Part shown: in pieces, positions 10,798-23,300 of the stretch
How the letters are laid out: each line of letters opens with the position of its first letter
Numbering within the stretch: the stretch's first letter is position 1
From: Apostichopus japonicus
Taxonomy: Eukaryota; Echinodermata; Holothuroidea; Aspidochirotida; Stichopodidae
Reading direction: 5' to 3'
DNA: 64,000 bases
Assembly (NCBI RefSeq): GCF_037975245.1
Contig: NC_092570.1
Coordinates: 6,615,001-6,679,000, forward strand
Program-made: the position numbers and the translations under genes
Notes under the pieces: generated by a model
Database searches by the model: none
What the model saw: only the letters and a program-made list of their open reading frames with translations
What the model was told of the DNA's origin: nothing

Positions 10798-13050
10798 CTA
10801 GATGACAGTATTTTTAGAACTACGGGATAATCGCCGAGAATTGTTCGGTTGTGTCGACTGCGACTGTGAACGCCGACGTTCATCTCCGTTTCGTAAAATT
10901 TGTGATGTCATATCCATGCGCGACATTCTCGAGATCGCCCGTGTTTCCTGTATGTCATCATACTTGGTATCGTGGACGCTATTTGGGTGAATTACCCGAC
11001 CAGATTTCGTTACATACGGTGTCTGGTCCTCAACTCGTAACGGACGTTTCCTCCGCGATTTCGACCCCCTTCCATCCATAGTTCGCCTTTTCCACTTATT
11101 AACGGATTGTGGTACGGCAGTAGGTGCGGTCCATCCGCGAGGCTTGGCAGGGGATCGCTCGACGCTCTGCGGTGGCTCTGAGATGAAACTAGCAGCTGAG
11201 TTTGACGATGGACGCTTGTCAGTGGCAACACCACTGCCATCACCAGTCTCTTTCTCACGACCTTTCTGTGGTGTCGTTTCGTTCTCTTCTACTGCGTCAG
11301 ACTCCTTTGTAGACTTGCTTGAAGTGGTTTTCTTGGTTACGGTAGACACACTCACCGCTTCTGTATCGCTGTATTTTGATGGAGATGAACGCTCTTTTCT
11401 GAACTCTCTTTCTTCAAGTTCCTCCTCCTTTTTTGGAGGAGGTGTTTTACTGGGTGTTGAGCGCTTTCTTTCTCGGCGATCAGGCCTTTTCTCATCATCC
11501 CGTTTACTTTCATCAGTTGACAAATGTTCGCTACTCTCCTCACTCACTTTATCCTTACTGTGTCTTCTGATGCTTTTACTATCTTTACTATTTCTTCGAC
11601 TTTTCGCATCTTCTTTACTGTTTGTTGTACTAATCATTTCCTTAGCCAAAACTTGATTATCGCCACCTGTTTCACCGTCGTTTACAGTTAACTCTTTCTC
11701 GTTTTCCTTTTTATATTCTGCCTCCTTTACCTTTTCCTGTGCTTTATCATATCCCTGTTCTTCTTCATTCTTCCTTGGGACGGATTCATTCGATTCCGAA
11801 ATTGTTGTGTTTGAAGACTTTTCTCCTTGAGTTTCTCCATCTGAGATTGGATTGGTATTAACAGCTTCCTGTTTCACCTGATCACCTACTTCTTGGCTTC
11901 GACTATCTTTTCCCTCCTCTTTGATATTCTTTTCCTCCGAAATAGACTCTCTGCCCTCGTTTTTATCTGTACTTCCTCTTCGAGTTTCTATCTTATCATT
12001 GGATTTGTTATCGATATCATGACCTTCCTCTGGCTTCTCACTCTCAGGCGTTGCTGGTGCTTTATTTGCAGCAACACTTTTTGCTCCAGTATCGCCATTT
12101 GGTCCCCTATCTTCTGCTTTCACGTCATTTAAAGTTTCACTGTTAACATTTTGAGTAGCTTTATCACCATTGGACTGTGTTAACACACCCTCTGCATCCT
12201 TCTTGTCAACGATATCGCTTTTGACTTGTTCCTTTCCAGTCTCCTCTTGCTCTTTGCCTGCTTCCACCGGAATTTGTGGAGACGGAGGAACAGACACTAG
12301 TCTGGATTCATCACCATTTGATGAAGGTGATTTTGGGTTAGATTGTCTTGAGGGGTCATCTTTTGCACTTTGGTTTGAATTTGTGCCTTGTGTTTGCCCT
12401 TTTTGCTCAGGCAAAGTTTCCTGTAGACTTTCTTCGGGTAACATTTCAAGAAGGTGGTTTGGAACCTGTCCTAAGTCAACATTCCCGGTTGACGCCAGAA
12501 GAGAACATATTTCTTTGTTACGAAGTCTAGCTGCTATCACAATCGCCGTTTTAGAATTAAAATTTTCAACGTTTACGTCAACACGTTGTGAGTAGTCACC
12601 TGTAAGCAAAGTTCGCACAACTGGTACATTTTCAATTTCAATAGCTTGAACTAGAGCAGTATTACCATCTTCGTCTTGTAAATTTGGATCTGTTCTCGAG
12701 CATTCCATAAGCAACTTAACCATGTCCTCTTTCCCTTCTTCCCTACAAGCTAACATTAAAGCACTGCATCCGTGCAAATCGACCATATTCACGTCAGCGC
12801 CATTTTGGATAAACAACTCTGTCATGCCATCCCGAGCCGTTCTGTCGTCAACGAAACTAACCCTCATCAATGGACTTCTTTCTAAAGAGTCCCGGATGTT
12901 TATATTTACATTTTCCTCTAAAACAAGGGTTTTGACCTTGGCCAAGTCCTCGTTGCTTACTTCATCTAGCAATGACCGTTCGTGTGGACTTAAGATACGC
13001 AAATTGATGTTTGGAAACATTTTGTTCATTGGAAGTTGATCTTGTGGAAT
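10798..13050 (-). CDS. Ankyrin-repeat protein with long disordered charged tail (ANKRD34-like, tentative)
   Basis: One open frame encodes 743 residues from the Met at 13029. The N-terminal ~185 residues hold about four ankyrin repeats: SPLMRVSF near 52, then NGADVNMVDLHGCSALMLAC near 76-95, DPNLQDEDGNTALVQAI near 114-130 and KTAIVIAA near 160. Residues ~190-600 are rich in Glu, Lys, Ser and Asn and look disordered; the C-terminus is strongly basic (KWKRRT, KSRRKRPLR). A likely 3' splice site (TTTTACTGTAG) ends at 13051, 21 bases upstream of that ATG, and the frame stays open up to it, so an upstream exon exists and may or may not code. Spacing of the repeats resembles ANKRD34-type proteins, but that is only a guess. 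The role is probably protein binding; the partner is unknown. Antisense frames over this exon are shadows. Confidence 0.85.
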   Translation of the reverse strand: MPQDQLPMNKMFPNINLRILSPHERSLLDEVSNEDLAKVKTLVLEENVNINIRDSLERSPLMRVSFVDDRTARDGMTELFIQNGADVNMVDLHGCSALMLACREEGKEDMVKLLMECSRTDPNLQDEDGNTALVQAIEIENVPVVRTLLTGDYSQRVDVNVENFNSKTAIVIAARLRNKEICSLLASTGNVDLGQVPNHLLEMLPEESLQETLPEQKGQTQGTNSNQSAKDDPSRQSNPKSPSSNGDESRLVSVPPSPQIPVEAGKEQEETGKEQVKSDIVDKKDAEGVLTQSNGDKATQNVNSETLNDVKAEDRGPNGDTGAKSVAANKAPATPESEKPEEGHDIDNKSNDKIETRRGSTDKNEGRESISEEKNIKEEGKDSRSQEVGDQVKQEAVNTNPISDGETQGEKSSNTTISESNESVPRKNEEEQGYDKAQEKVKEAEYKKENEKELTVNDGETGGDNQVLAKEMISTTNSKEDAKSRRNSKDSKSIRRHSKDKVSEESSEHLSTDESKRDDEKRPDRRERKRSTPSKTPPPKKEEELEEREFRKERSSPSKYSDTEAVSVSTVTKKTTSSKSTKESDAVEENETTPQKGREKETGDGSGVATDKRPSSNSAASFISEPPQSVERSPAKPRGWTAPTAVPQSVNKWKRRTMDGRGSKSRRKRPLRVEDQTPYVTKSGRVIHPNSVHDTKYDDIQETRAISRMSRMDMTSQILRNGDERRRSQSQSTQPNNSRRLSRSSKNTVI

Positions 13051-13534
13051 CTACAGTAAAAGATAAAAAAAGAGAAAGAAACTGATTTATCTTTATCTGT
13101 TTGATAAAGTGTTTAACATGATATCCATGGACAGCAAATCAAATATTATCGCTATCTTTGGTGTGAAACTTGATTTCAGTGATTATTGTAGTGTTTGTCT
13201 ATAAATTAAGATCGTGAACGACATTGGAGGTTCAAAGGCTTTATCATTTAATCAAGCGCACGTCTTTTGTACGTGTTTATAAAACTCTAACACATCGGCA
13301 TCGTCAGAAAGCAATGGCATTTAGTAAACATTGAAACACAGATGACTCTCACGTACATGCACCAAAATCATGGAAAAGTCTGCTTCCTTCAACATTGCCT
13401 GACACAAATTAGTATACGCAACATATTTGGAAGCATAAAATATGGAAATATCAGACGGATTGAAGGAGATGTAAGTTCGATGGTGAAATGTGAATATTAC
13501 ATAACAAGAGATGTTTGAACTTCACTCCTCCCAG

Positions 13535-13675
13535 CTCAAAATCTAAAAGGCATGGTGCGTAACGTTGTCAATGCCATGATAGTCCAAGCCAGCTGTTTTC
13601 CAATTGATAGTTGGCCATATCAATTGAAGATAAAGTGTGTATAGGTCAATGGAGCAATTGATATTACTCTAAGTA
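13535..13675. repeat. Diverged dispersed repeat, related to 21097-21285
   Basis: Both places contain AGCTCAAAATCTAAAnGG, then GTGCCAT/ATGCCAT and CCAAG, and end with GTGTGTAnGTCAATGGAGC, ATTnAT. The order is kept but spacing differs, as in an old interspersed element. The class is not clear. Confidence 0.5.
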
Positions 13676-15022
13676 AGATGCCAAACTTAGTATTTATTAA
13701 CTTGCTGTGCGTCTGTTTTCTTACATTATCCTGAAAATCCTTTTAGAGCACTAGCCGTTCTTTACGTACTGACTAGGTATATTCATGTATCGCCATGGTA
13801 ATTATAGTACAGAGAATTAACATTATCAAATTCAGGCTTCTGGGGGGCTTTCAAAAGTGCTTGCACATTTTAGTTTGTACAAGATTTATAGGATTGTGAC
13901 TAAGATTTGCCAGAAAACGATTCTCCTTCCCATTTTCATTTAAGATCTGTGTCGTTTTACAGTGCAAATTGACCACATACAGCGTTCATCGGTGTAGCTA
14001 AATGTTCATCGTGTAAATGGTGCAATGAATACTGCATCGTCGAAATGGTCTTTGGGTAACTGAGAACTGAAACCCATTTATAAGACATTACAACAGCAAT
14101 CAAAAGGCATTTATGGCTAATGGGTCAGGTCAACAGCCTGCGGGACAAATAATTCCTCTTGTATATATTTTTTTCAGGAAATTTCATAACAAAAAGAACA
14201 AAGCAATACTTTTCATCTCTGCGAATAAGTGACTCAATAGCATTGTTTCTCAAATAAAATTTTCTTTACACAAAACAGAATAAAAGCCAACGGTTTATTT
14301 ATGACATTACATAATCAATAACTATTCGTAGAGACTTACTTTTTCATATCAAGATTCGCGTGATACGTCATTTTTCTCCAAATCTCGCTTTGGAAATTTC
14401 CGAAACATTTTCTTCGGTAAAAAAAAAGAAAAGAAAAAATAACATCAGACGTGAATAGTTACAGCATTCTGTGGTCCATTCAGAATCTCATATTTCCATA
14501 TTCCATCATATAGCACTGTCGGAGATACTGGAATCCCGAGCTGTAAGCCTAACCAAGAGTTTTGTTTTATCATAGTAACATCATCGTAAATGGCTCTATA
14601 TAATGACTGGTGCAAAAAACCCAAATGTTCTGTGACTTGTAGGCTACGTGACAATGAGTTGATTATTCATCCAAGGAAGATGTATACATGCTTGTTATCG
14701 CTGTACTGTATATAGCGAGACAGGCTTATTGCTGTACTCAAAACTATCGAATTGCAATATCAGCCTTGTACACTAGACTCACGTCAATGCTTGGCACGAT
14801 GAACTCAATAAAGTCGATATGACATTGTTGAGAAAGTATTGGATTCCCATGTCAATTATGATGCAGCCTGGCTATAACCTTGCAGACAACATCACCTTGT
14901 AAGACGCTCAATAACAGACACAGACCGTCACGCCATGAAAATATGCCACCGTGGCTTAAATCAACAATTTCGTTTCGTTTCCGCGTCGTTATTATTCACG
15001 TAATGTATACACAGAGGCATAA

Positions 15023-15023
15023 C

Positions 15024-15069
<46 letters not shown>

Positions 15070-15106
15070 CATATATATATATATATATATAAATATAAAT
15101 ATATAT

Positions 15107-15176
<70 letters not shown>
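15023..15176. repeat. (TA)n microsatellite with TACA interruptions
   Basis: About 150 bases of almost pure TA, with a few TACATA and AAATATAAAT interruptions. Apparent Tyr/Ile reading frames across it are artefacts. Confidence 0.97.
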
Positions 15177-15430
15177 GCGTTTCAGTTTCCACTATTTGAC
15201 GAGGTTACAACAATAGTGTAGTGTACAAGTTATGTATACGAACTGTATACGAACTTTAATGGATTCTTCTTCGCCCAACACTTCGTAGTAACGGCTGGTG
15301 GTTAGCCATCACCACTTGATGATATAACTTCACCCAGACTGCTATATACAAAGTAGTCTGTAAAGGTCTAATTCGATCAATCTTATATGAAAGAAAAAAT
15401 GCTGTCCAAGCCTATAGTTGCTTTATTATA

Positions 15431-15812
15431 AATTATAAAGGCTATACAATATATTAGAGATCCATAAAATTGTATTCAAAGCACAAGCATATATAGTGAG
15501 CAAAGCCAAGTTAAAGGTCAGCATTATTGCCCTCAAAATATGCTAGAAAGTCAAAAAATAACCACCCGTGTTTAAACTGTTTACTGACACCATCAGGACA
15601 CACCCCCTCACCCCTCTGCAAACACAACTATAGTTGTTCTCTCTAAAATTATAAAGGCTATACTATATGTTAGAGATCCATAAAAACGGATTCAAAGCAC
15701 AAGCCTATAGTGAGCTAAGCCAAGTTAAAGGTCAGCATTATTGCCCAAAAATATGCTAGAAAGTCAATTAATAACCACCCGTGTTTAAACTGTTTACTGA
15801 CACCATCAGAAC
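15431..15812. repeat. Two-copy tandem duplication, period 216 bp
   Basis: The segment starting AATTATAAAGGCTATAC at 15431 recurs at 15647. Both copies continue through AGAGATCCATAAAA, GCCAAGTTAAAGGTCAGC, ATATGCTAGAAAGTCAA and CCACCCGTGTTTAAACTG, then end in a C-rich run. Differences are few, so the duplication is fairly young. Confidence 0.85.
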
Positions 15813-16471
15813 TCCCCCCCCCCTCACCCCCTCTATAGAAATTTAATTACCAAAGTGAACCCGCCTCTATGACTGGGATAACTTGGAGAGATGTAACCTA
15901 CAGGAGGGTACTTTTGAAGACTTTCCAATGGTAATGAATGACACATTTGCAGCTGAGCATGGACGACGGAAGAGGATTTGAACGGGGACGAGATAAGGGG
16001 GGGGGGGGTACAAACTTTGAGGACCACAGGGAGGTGTGAATGTGATATTATTTCAGTCAGGGCTCAAACCACAAATTACCTCAGAACCTGGAAACTGTTT
16101 CCTTTTGGGAATTCCGCACATCAAATTCCTCCCCAATTAGCCCAGATATGTCGTTTACAAACCTACGGAGCACATAAAGATATTAACTACATACGATTTT
16201 TTTTTTGGGGGGGGGGCAGCTACGAAGCTTCACCCACACTATTTTCCAACCTTCTCCACTATCCAAACTACCCACCCATTTCCAAGAAAGACATGCCTTT
16301 CAACTTCCATTAGGTCCTTTAAGTAATAAAGATAGGGGAATAACATAGTGAAAATTACATGTACCACCTTGTGCCCTCGGCAAGAATTGCTGACTAAGCC
16401 AACATGTATAGATTTTGAAATCGAGAACAATAGAGAAGAGAGGATTCTCGAGGAAAGACCCCACAGTACAC

Positions 16472-16477
16472 TTTATT
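16472..16477 (-). promoter_or_regulatory. Polyadenylation signal of the coiled-coil gene
   Basis: TTTATT on the plus strand reads AATAAA on the minus strand, in the context CCAATAAAGTG, about 196 bases beyond the stop codon of the coiled-coil gene. Distance and context fit its 3' end. Confidence 0.6.
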
Positions 16478-16672
16478 GGCACCCTGTTATACCCGTGCGG
16501 AATGTTTCATAAATCATGTCCTGTCCATGTTCTCTCCTATATAGATCCTATATAGATATAAAACGTCGTTCAAGTGTGAATTTGCAGCATTTATCGCAAA
16601 TAACAAGATGAAAAGCACAAACAATAAGCGACATAAATCCTCTCTGAGGCAATATGGAAACGTTTTAGATCA

Positions 16673-19600
16673 TCAAACATCAGTCTCTAAAATATCCGCT
16701 TCCTGTGGACGGAGTAAAGCTACTTCCGCCTCTTCGTCCCAACTTTCCAACGTTTGAGTGTTCCATGTAAACATAGGCTCTGGTTTGTTCACCCTAGTAC
16801 GTCGTAAGTTCGTAGGGATCGATTCCGATATCATTAACTGTACTTCCTTCCTTTTACTTTCAAATATTTCGTCAATCTTAGTGTCGATGCTGCCCTCTTC
16901 AACACTCTCTTCCTCTGATTTGATCAGTCCGCGATACGTTTCCGTGAATCTCATTATTTCTACCAATGAGAATGCGTATAGCAAAACACTCTGTTTGGCC
17001 ATGATCGTGGATTTGATTCGCTTCAGGTCTTTATCGCTCGTGGCCTTGTTGATTTTGGCCAATACATCCTTTTCGAACCTTTCCAAATTTTCGGTCGCTT
17101 CTTCTTCCGAACCAAAGAATTCGTCTAATAGACGATTTTGGGCGTGGCAGTCTGGATTTTTGGGATGATTTGAATCCTCCTCTTCCTCCTCCTGTTCGTC
17201 TGCTCTCTCTTCTTCTTGTTTGGTCCCGTCAAGTTCACCATCTTCTCCACCAGTTGCCCGCCTTTTAGCTTTCTTCGCTTCTGCCAGGAGAGCTGTCATG
17301 TAAAATATTCAAAGAGCGTTACCTGGCAACATGATGATATAAGTTCGCTGATTGAAAAGTTTGAGTTTACTTTTTAATGAAATGCGTTAAAAAAAATCAT
17401 TATGTTTACATTCAGGATAGCCCGGAAAAACATTGTATAAGCTGTGCAATGAATGCAATCATTAAGCGTGCCATCGCCATTATTACATGATAACAGTCAC
17501 GTGATTAGAGTTCTGATCTAAATAGCTCATCGAACAAGAATATGGTTAGTTTCGCGGTCATACTATTTTGTTGTCATTCTTATTTGAGTCCTTTTTTGTT
17601 CTCTTGGCTTATTTTGAGTGATTTTTCTATTTAAAAAAGTTTTTTTTTCTGTCATTCGTTCTTTGCCATGCAATATTTAGGTGTCGCAATAAACACGTTA
17701 CACCGGATGAGAATAATGGGTTACTTTGGCTTTAATGCCGCCATGTTTGCTATTTCGTGATCTGTTTGCTTTTGCATGTGTTATTTCCTTACAAACATAC
17801 ACAGTACCGTTGGATAGTTTGATAAGCCGTTGTGTGCCATTATAAAAAAAAAAAACTAAAATCCCTACCTTTGCTAGCTTTGGTTTCCTTATCTATTCGC
17901 TTCCTCAGATTTTCGCGCTCATGTAACACACTCCGGTTTTCATCAATCACAGCCAAGAGGTGGCGTTCGACGAGCTCAACCTCTCTTTGCTTTTCTAGTT
18001 TTTCCAACTCCGCACTGAGCAATCCATTGTAACATCTAAAAGAATTAGGAAAAGAGCAAAACAGTAAAAGGTGACAGGTGATTTAATAGGTTAAGCCCAT
18101 GTTTATGGATGCTTCTTATTTCATCACACATACTGTGTGATGTCCTAAAATATATACGTACCTGTTCTGGAATGCATATAATCAAGGGCGTAGGAACCGG
18201 GGGGCTGGGGGCGCCAGCCCCCCCCAGTGAAAAATGTGGAGGGGCGGAAGTATCATTCCGCCCCCCCCCCCGCTCCGCAAGTCAGAAAACCCCTTTTTCA
18301 TTTCCAAATGAGAAAAAAATCTCATTTGGAGCACCAAATTGCATCTAAGGCCAGGTGAAAATACAAAATTAAGTTTACAAAGTGGAGTGGGTGTTGAAGT
18401 GTGCTATATTGCACCAAATTGCATCTGAGGCCACCTGGAAATGCAAAAAATTCCAAAGGGGAGGGGACACTCCCTCCCCTTAGACCCCTCCCCTAGGCCG
18501 GCCATCAGTCTTCAGCCCCCCCACCCACTCAAAAGTACCTTCCTACGCCACTGCATATAATATAAACCCACAGAGTCGATGTGTGACGCAATAGCCTTAT
18601 ATACAGATAGAAATAGAAACAGTTTATGTGGTCCTTTATTTATGAGTTACCGTATACACCTTAAGGAAGTCACGTTCTATGGGAACCATTACATATATAG
18701 CATGTAGTTCGTTGACCCCGTGACTGGTATTGGTCTATGAACAATTGCATAAATGTCACAGATGGGGTAGATCAAGGCCTGGGAGTGGGGGGGGGGGGCT
18801 GCACAATCTTCGTGAGTTTTCTTGACTCTTAACAAATGTACTGTTAATACATGATATGCTCAAAACAATCAGCACCGTTCGGCCGCGTGCGGGCTATCCT
18901 AACATTAAACCTTTACTTTCTTATACACCGCTAGTTCGATAATAATTTCGGTATATACCGATACTTGTCTTCTGCCGCAGCCCCTCTTCGTAAAAAGTCG
19001 TAGATCCGATACTGGGGTTACCCCCAGGATGGTTATCATTCTCACCACACCTTCCCCTTAATCAACTGCATTCCATTTTAATTTTCTCGTGGAATTTCTT
19101 TTCATACATGGTATAAGGATTTGCCATATTGGGTACAAGAATTCTGTTGCTTGTGAGGTCAAATCTCCTTTGAGGTCATCAGAGGTCAAACTGTGAAAAA
19201 CCTTTTACATGATATCTAACGATACCTCTAACACTTTGTGTGTGGATTCATAACATTGAGTAAAATATCCCTACTGTTTTTGGTGGAGGTGTGTATAGCC
19301 ACGTTCAGTAGACTGACCTGTGTTTATGATGCCATAGTGTTATTGTAGTCAAAATGGTGGTTCGGGCCATTTCTATTGTAACAGCTAGTTCTGGTTATAC
19401 TAACAAGCAGAAGTCTAGTGCACAGAAGTCATCGAAACCTCACTGCATTTTGCATTCTAGTTTGTTTTAATTTGCATGAGGGGTCATGGCACTATAAAAT
19501 GTACTCGCTCTATCGAGAATGTGTGATATTTCATGAGGCGCACACTTGTACATTTTTTTGTTGTGATCCAATATTCTGACTCTACATCATACATTAGTAC

Positions 19601-20348
19601 ATCCGGGTTCTCCAACACCCCAGTCTTGTAGCCCTCTTGTGTGTAACTCACTGGTGGCCTATTCTCTGTGTATTTTGATGCTATTAGCGGATTCTCCCAT
19701 GCCTTTGGAATTATGGTATACTACAGAACTTTCCTATAATTGGGAGGGTTTTGAGGCTTCTTGGTCGACAAACTGTAGGTTTTCGTTCAATTGTTGATCG
19801 GAGTTCTGAGAGAGAAATATCCAGTTAATATTATACAATACATTAACAATCAGGCAGTAACTCTACTAGCTCAATTAACTTTTAACACCAGAGTTAACAT
19901 GAATTATTTACTCAAGTTAACTTGGGATTAACTTGGGTTAAACTAGGAAAGTAATAAAAAGAGGCAACAAAAATGTTTATTTATAGATATTAGGAAAACC
20001 TATTATTTTGTTCCTTTCTCTTTTGATTTCTGTCTTTCGGTTCCCAAGATCAGAGTCCTGGGCCCCGGGCCTATCCGAACCTAGCCGTCAAACCGGCTCT
20101 CTTTATTACAAAACGTTAATCTAACTGCTCAAGCGTACCTGATTCTGAGAATTGTGCTTCAAATGTCACCACGGAGCTCCACTACAACTATACGGGGAGG
20201 GGTGGTGGTAAAACAAACCAGAAGCTGCTTCTTTTTATTTCTCTTAACTTTGGCAAATTAATCACGTTTGGAAAGCTAGAACAAAACAAGAACACAAAGT
20301 ATAGACAAGAAACACTAGATCGATGTAACAAGAAAGAAGCAAAAACCG

Positions 20349-20387
<39 letters not shown>

Positions 20388-23300
20388 ACGCCAGCATAAT
20401 ACAACCTACAACTAAGAAATTGGTTTGTTGGGTAAAACACAATGGTTCTTCTCGTTTACATATAATATACTATTGGATTAGTCACGAACTGCAAATATTT
20501 ACAAGTGTCATTTAAACTGATCATGGGTGTAAAGTTAACAATTAAAGGCTTATCTGTTCATATATGTACAGAGTTCAACAGTTTAAGGATTCTTGTTTGA
20601 CCTGATGTCTTGTCCTGAAATTTAATTTAAACGGAATTTAATGGAAGGTTTCTTATACACCTCCACGCACATCAAGTGTATATATAAAACTGAATCCATG
20701 AGTAAGCGATGTAAATACGTGGCGAAGAGCTCGGGGAGTACATAATCTGGACGAATCTGTTTTACGGCCTTCCTGTACTCTGAAAGCTTCCCTCTGTTCT
20801 TTATAGGTACCATATCACCATTAAAGTAGGGTATACATCCAGTCGAAAGGTTAACCATTGTCGGAAGAAAATGGGGCTAACATGACATAATGTAATACTT
20901 GTTTAAGCATATTATCAATTACCATTATGCTTTTTCTGCTTCTATGTGGAAGAGCATAATTTAAAGTACATGTGAACATAAAGAGGATTGAATGTGATAT
21001 AAACCATTTTAGAAATTCTTTGGTTAAATATTGATACTACTCCGAGAGAGCAGACGGAAGGGTTGGGGTTCAGTATGCTAAACTTGCTCCTTTTCTAGCT
21101 CAAAATCTAAACGGTCGTGCATAAGGAAATTTGCAAGTGCCATATATGACAGGCCAAGATCTCAGCTATCACGTGGTGGGTAAGAAATGCCAGTTGAAAA
21201 CTTCTATCTATGCTTTGGCGCGGGCCTTGAAAGTGTGACGAGTTTAGTGTGTAAGTCAATGGAGCGATTAATTGTGGTACGACCACCTTTAGAGGTAACA
21301 CGTGGTATATGTCGCCGACGTTACAGGGGACAGGAGATAGTCATTCTACATGCAGCGCATTCGACTGTGAAGTATACGTTCGGGTTATATGGGAATAAAG
21401 GACCGAGTAAAGAAACGTCCTAAACAGGGATCAAATGTTTAGTCGATATCGATCAACGGGGATCGATAAAGCATCCGAAAGGATCTTTAAATGCCATGAT
21501 TTCATTAGGAGGGTTCAGGGATCGATTGGGGATCGAACAAGGTATTGGGTGTCAAAGTTTACGACCATAAAAGAGAAAGTGTATAAAATACTTTTATTTC
21601 GAAATTTTGTAAGGTTACATGGGGGTGTGGGGGGGGGGCACAATCCTCCACTGGCATGTGACTTTGACATCAGGTGTCAAATTAAGAAGTTACCACAGAC
21701 TTTCCGAAAAATTTAAACAAAATGATACCGTTTGAAAATAAAACTCGGTTTTATATTCTCTCGCATTACAAGGTCCTGAAGGTGTCCAAATACGCACTAA
21801 CTGATTAAAGAAAGATAAACGTAGTTTAGAAAGACGTTTTGGGGAAGTTTATTTTCTTAAGATAAATCGAGAAAGATAACCCAGAAAGTTTAATGAGATA
21901 AACTCCCATTTGCTAGGATAGGCCTATATGTTCTCAGCCTCTACGACAGCCTACCGTCTTAGCCACACGAGAATTGGGACTTGTGCAATATACCACTACC
22001 AAAAGACTAAAACGGTTTAGATACCGTATACCGTCAGATATTTTCAACAAAGATCGGTTGCCGATTTCGATTGATATCGTGAAAATTATCCGGTGGATTT
22101 TTAATTCATGATTATCCGCTGCTCTGTACGCCATTTAAGTACACTGAATTGAAAAAGCCATTTCGAGATGTTTGAGCAACAGCTATGAGGTAAGTGTCTT
22201 CCAAAATATACAACATGATTAGTATACATTAATGGATTGAAATGGAAGTCTCTCGTAATTTGTTTGACAATAGAGGTATCTAATCAGTAGACAGCTTGAA
22301 ATATGCTTTCTGATAATTATTCATTATTGCAGCGTTGCCACTAGTATATTATCTCCAGCCCCCCCCCCCCCCTCCCAATTTCTCTCTTTCGACCATTCCC
22401 GGTTAGCTTATACCGTGGGTTGATAGCTCTCTGTCTTCTTCGCGTTCTAGTAACTATAACTTATCACCTTAGGTCCTCCCCCCCCCACACCCCCAACCCA
22501 AAGTATCGAATACGTCATGGTTAGAGTATACATGCCAACGGTATATATCGTGAGCTCAGCCTAATAGGAAGAAAACCGTGCGAAATGTTATTGCTTATTG
22601 AATTATTTCCAAGTTCGATCGGTTTACAATTTTAAAATACTTTTTTAATTTTTTTAATGATATTGATGTCCAACGTTCTACGAAGAATAAGAATGTATAT
22701 GTTACCTATACTGACACCTAACTATATATAACCAAGATACATGTTGTGCGAAATTTTTGTCTTAGGCCTATTTCGAACCATGCACTTCAGTATAACTTAG
22801 GACGTCATGGCCCAGGGGTTCTCAATAAAAAATATATACGAGGGCTCAGTAGACCTGGAGGTAAAGAATGGTTAGAGCAAAAGGACAAGTATAGAAGCAA
22901 AACCTCACTAAGCTTTATTTTGGTATACGGTAAATTCGCGATAGTTTGACCGTTAATGTTATTTTAAAGAAGATATCGATGACGACGATCTCGGTGATTT
23001 TGATCACTGGTTTAGTTCTGGTTTATCACTTTAACTATGTGATTTCATCGATGGGTCGAACTTAGATTCCACCAGAAATAAAAACAAATATGTCTATACT
23101 TTGTAAAGGTCGGGAGTCAATCTGCCCTAACTTCGCGCATGCGTAGGAAGTTTACCGTATAATTCCGCTAAATCGGTGGAATAATCCACGAAAGTGTCTC
23201 AAAATACAAAATTGATGTCTCCTTGTTTCACTGTGAACGGCAATTTTGGTCGTTTTCTGTAAACGCTTTGTAGATTCAAAATGCGATTAAAAATGTGGTT

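Larger units (their letters stand above)
13051..16471. other. Region without a recognised coding exon
   Basis: It lies upstream of the ankyrin exon and downstream of the coiled-coil gene, both on the minus strand. It should hold the 5' exon(s) of the ankyrin gene, which I could not identify. What can be seen are a diverged dispersed repeat at 13535-13675, a (TA)n array at 15023-15176 and a 216-bp tandem duplication at 15431-15812. No conserved protein motif was found. Confidence 0.55.

Noticed and set aside
11144-11656. 170-codon frame on the plus strand
   Set aside because: Antisense shadow of the ankyrin-repeat exon; its Ser/Leu runs are the complement of Glu/Lys/Ser codons.
14445-14654. 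Possible exon on the minus strand upstream of the ankyrin gene
   Set aside because: No acceptor and donor pair in phase with the ankyrin exon, and no known motif.
14880-15192. Tyr/Ile-rich reading frames
   Set aside because: Produced by the (TA)n microsatellite.
20622-20858. 78-codon frame inside intron 1 of the coiled-coil gene
   Set aside because: Looks partly protein-like (KLSEYRKAVKQIRPDYV), but the exon-exon frame of the host gene closes without it and I recognise no family. It could be a remnant of a mobile element.
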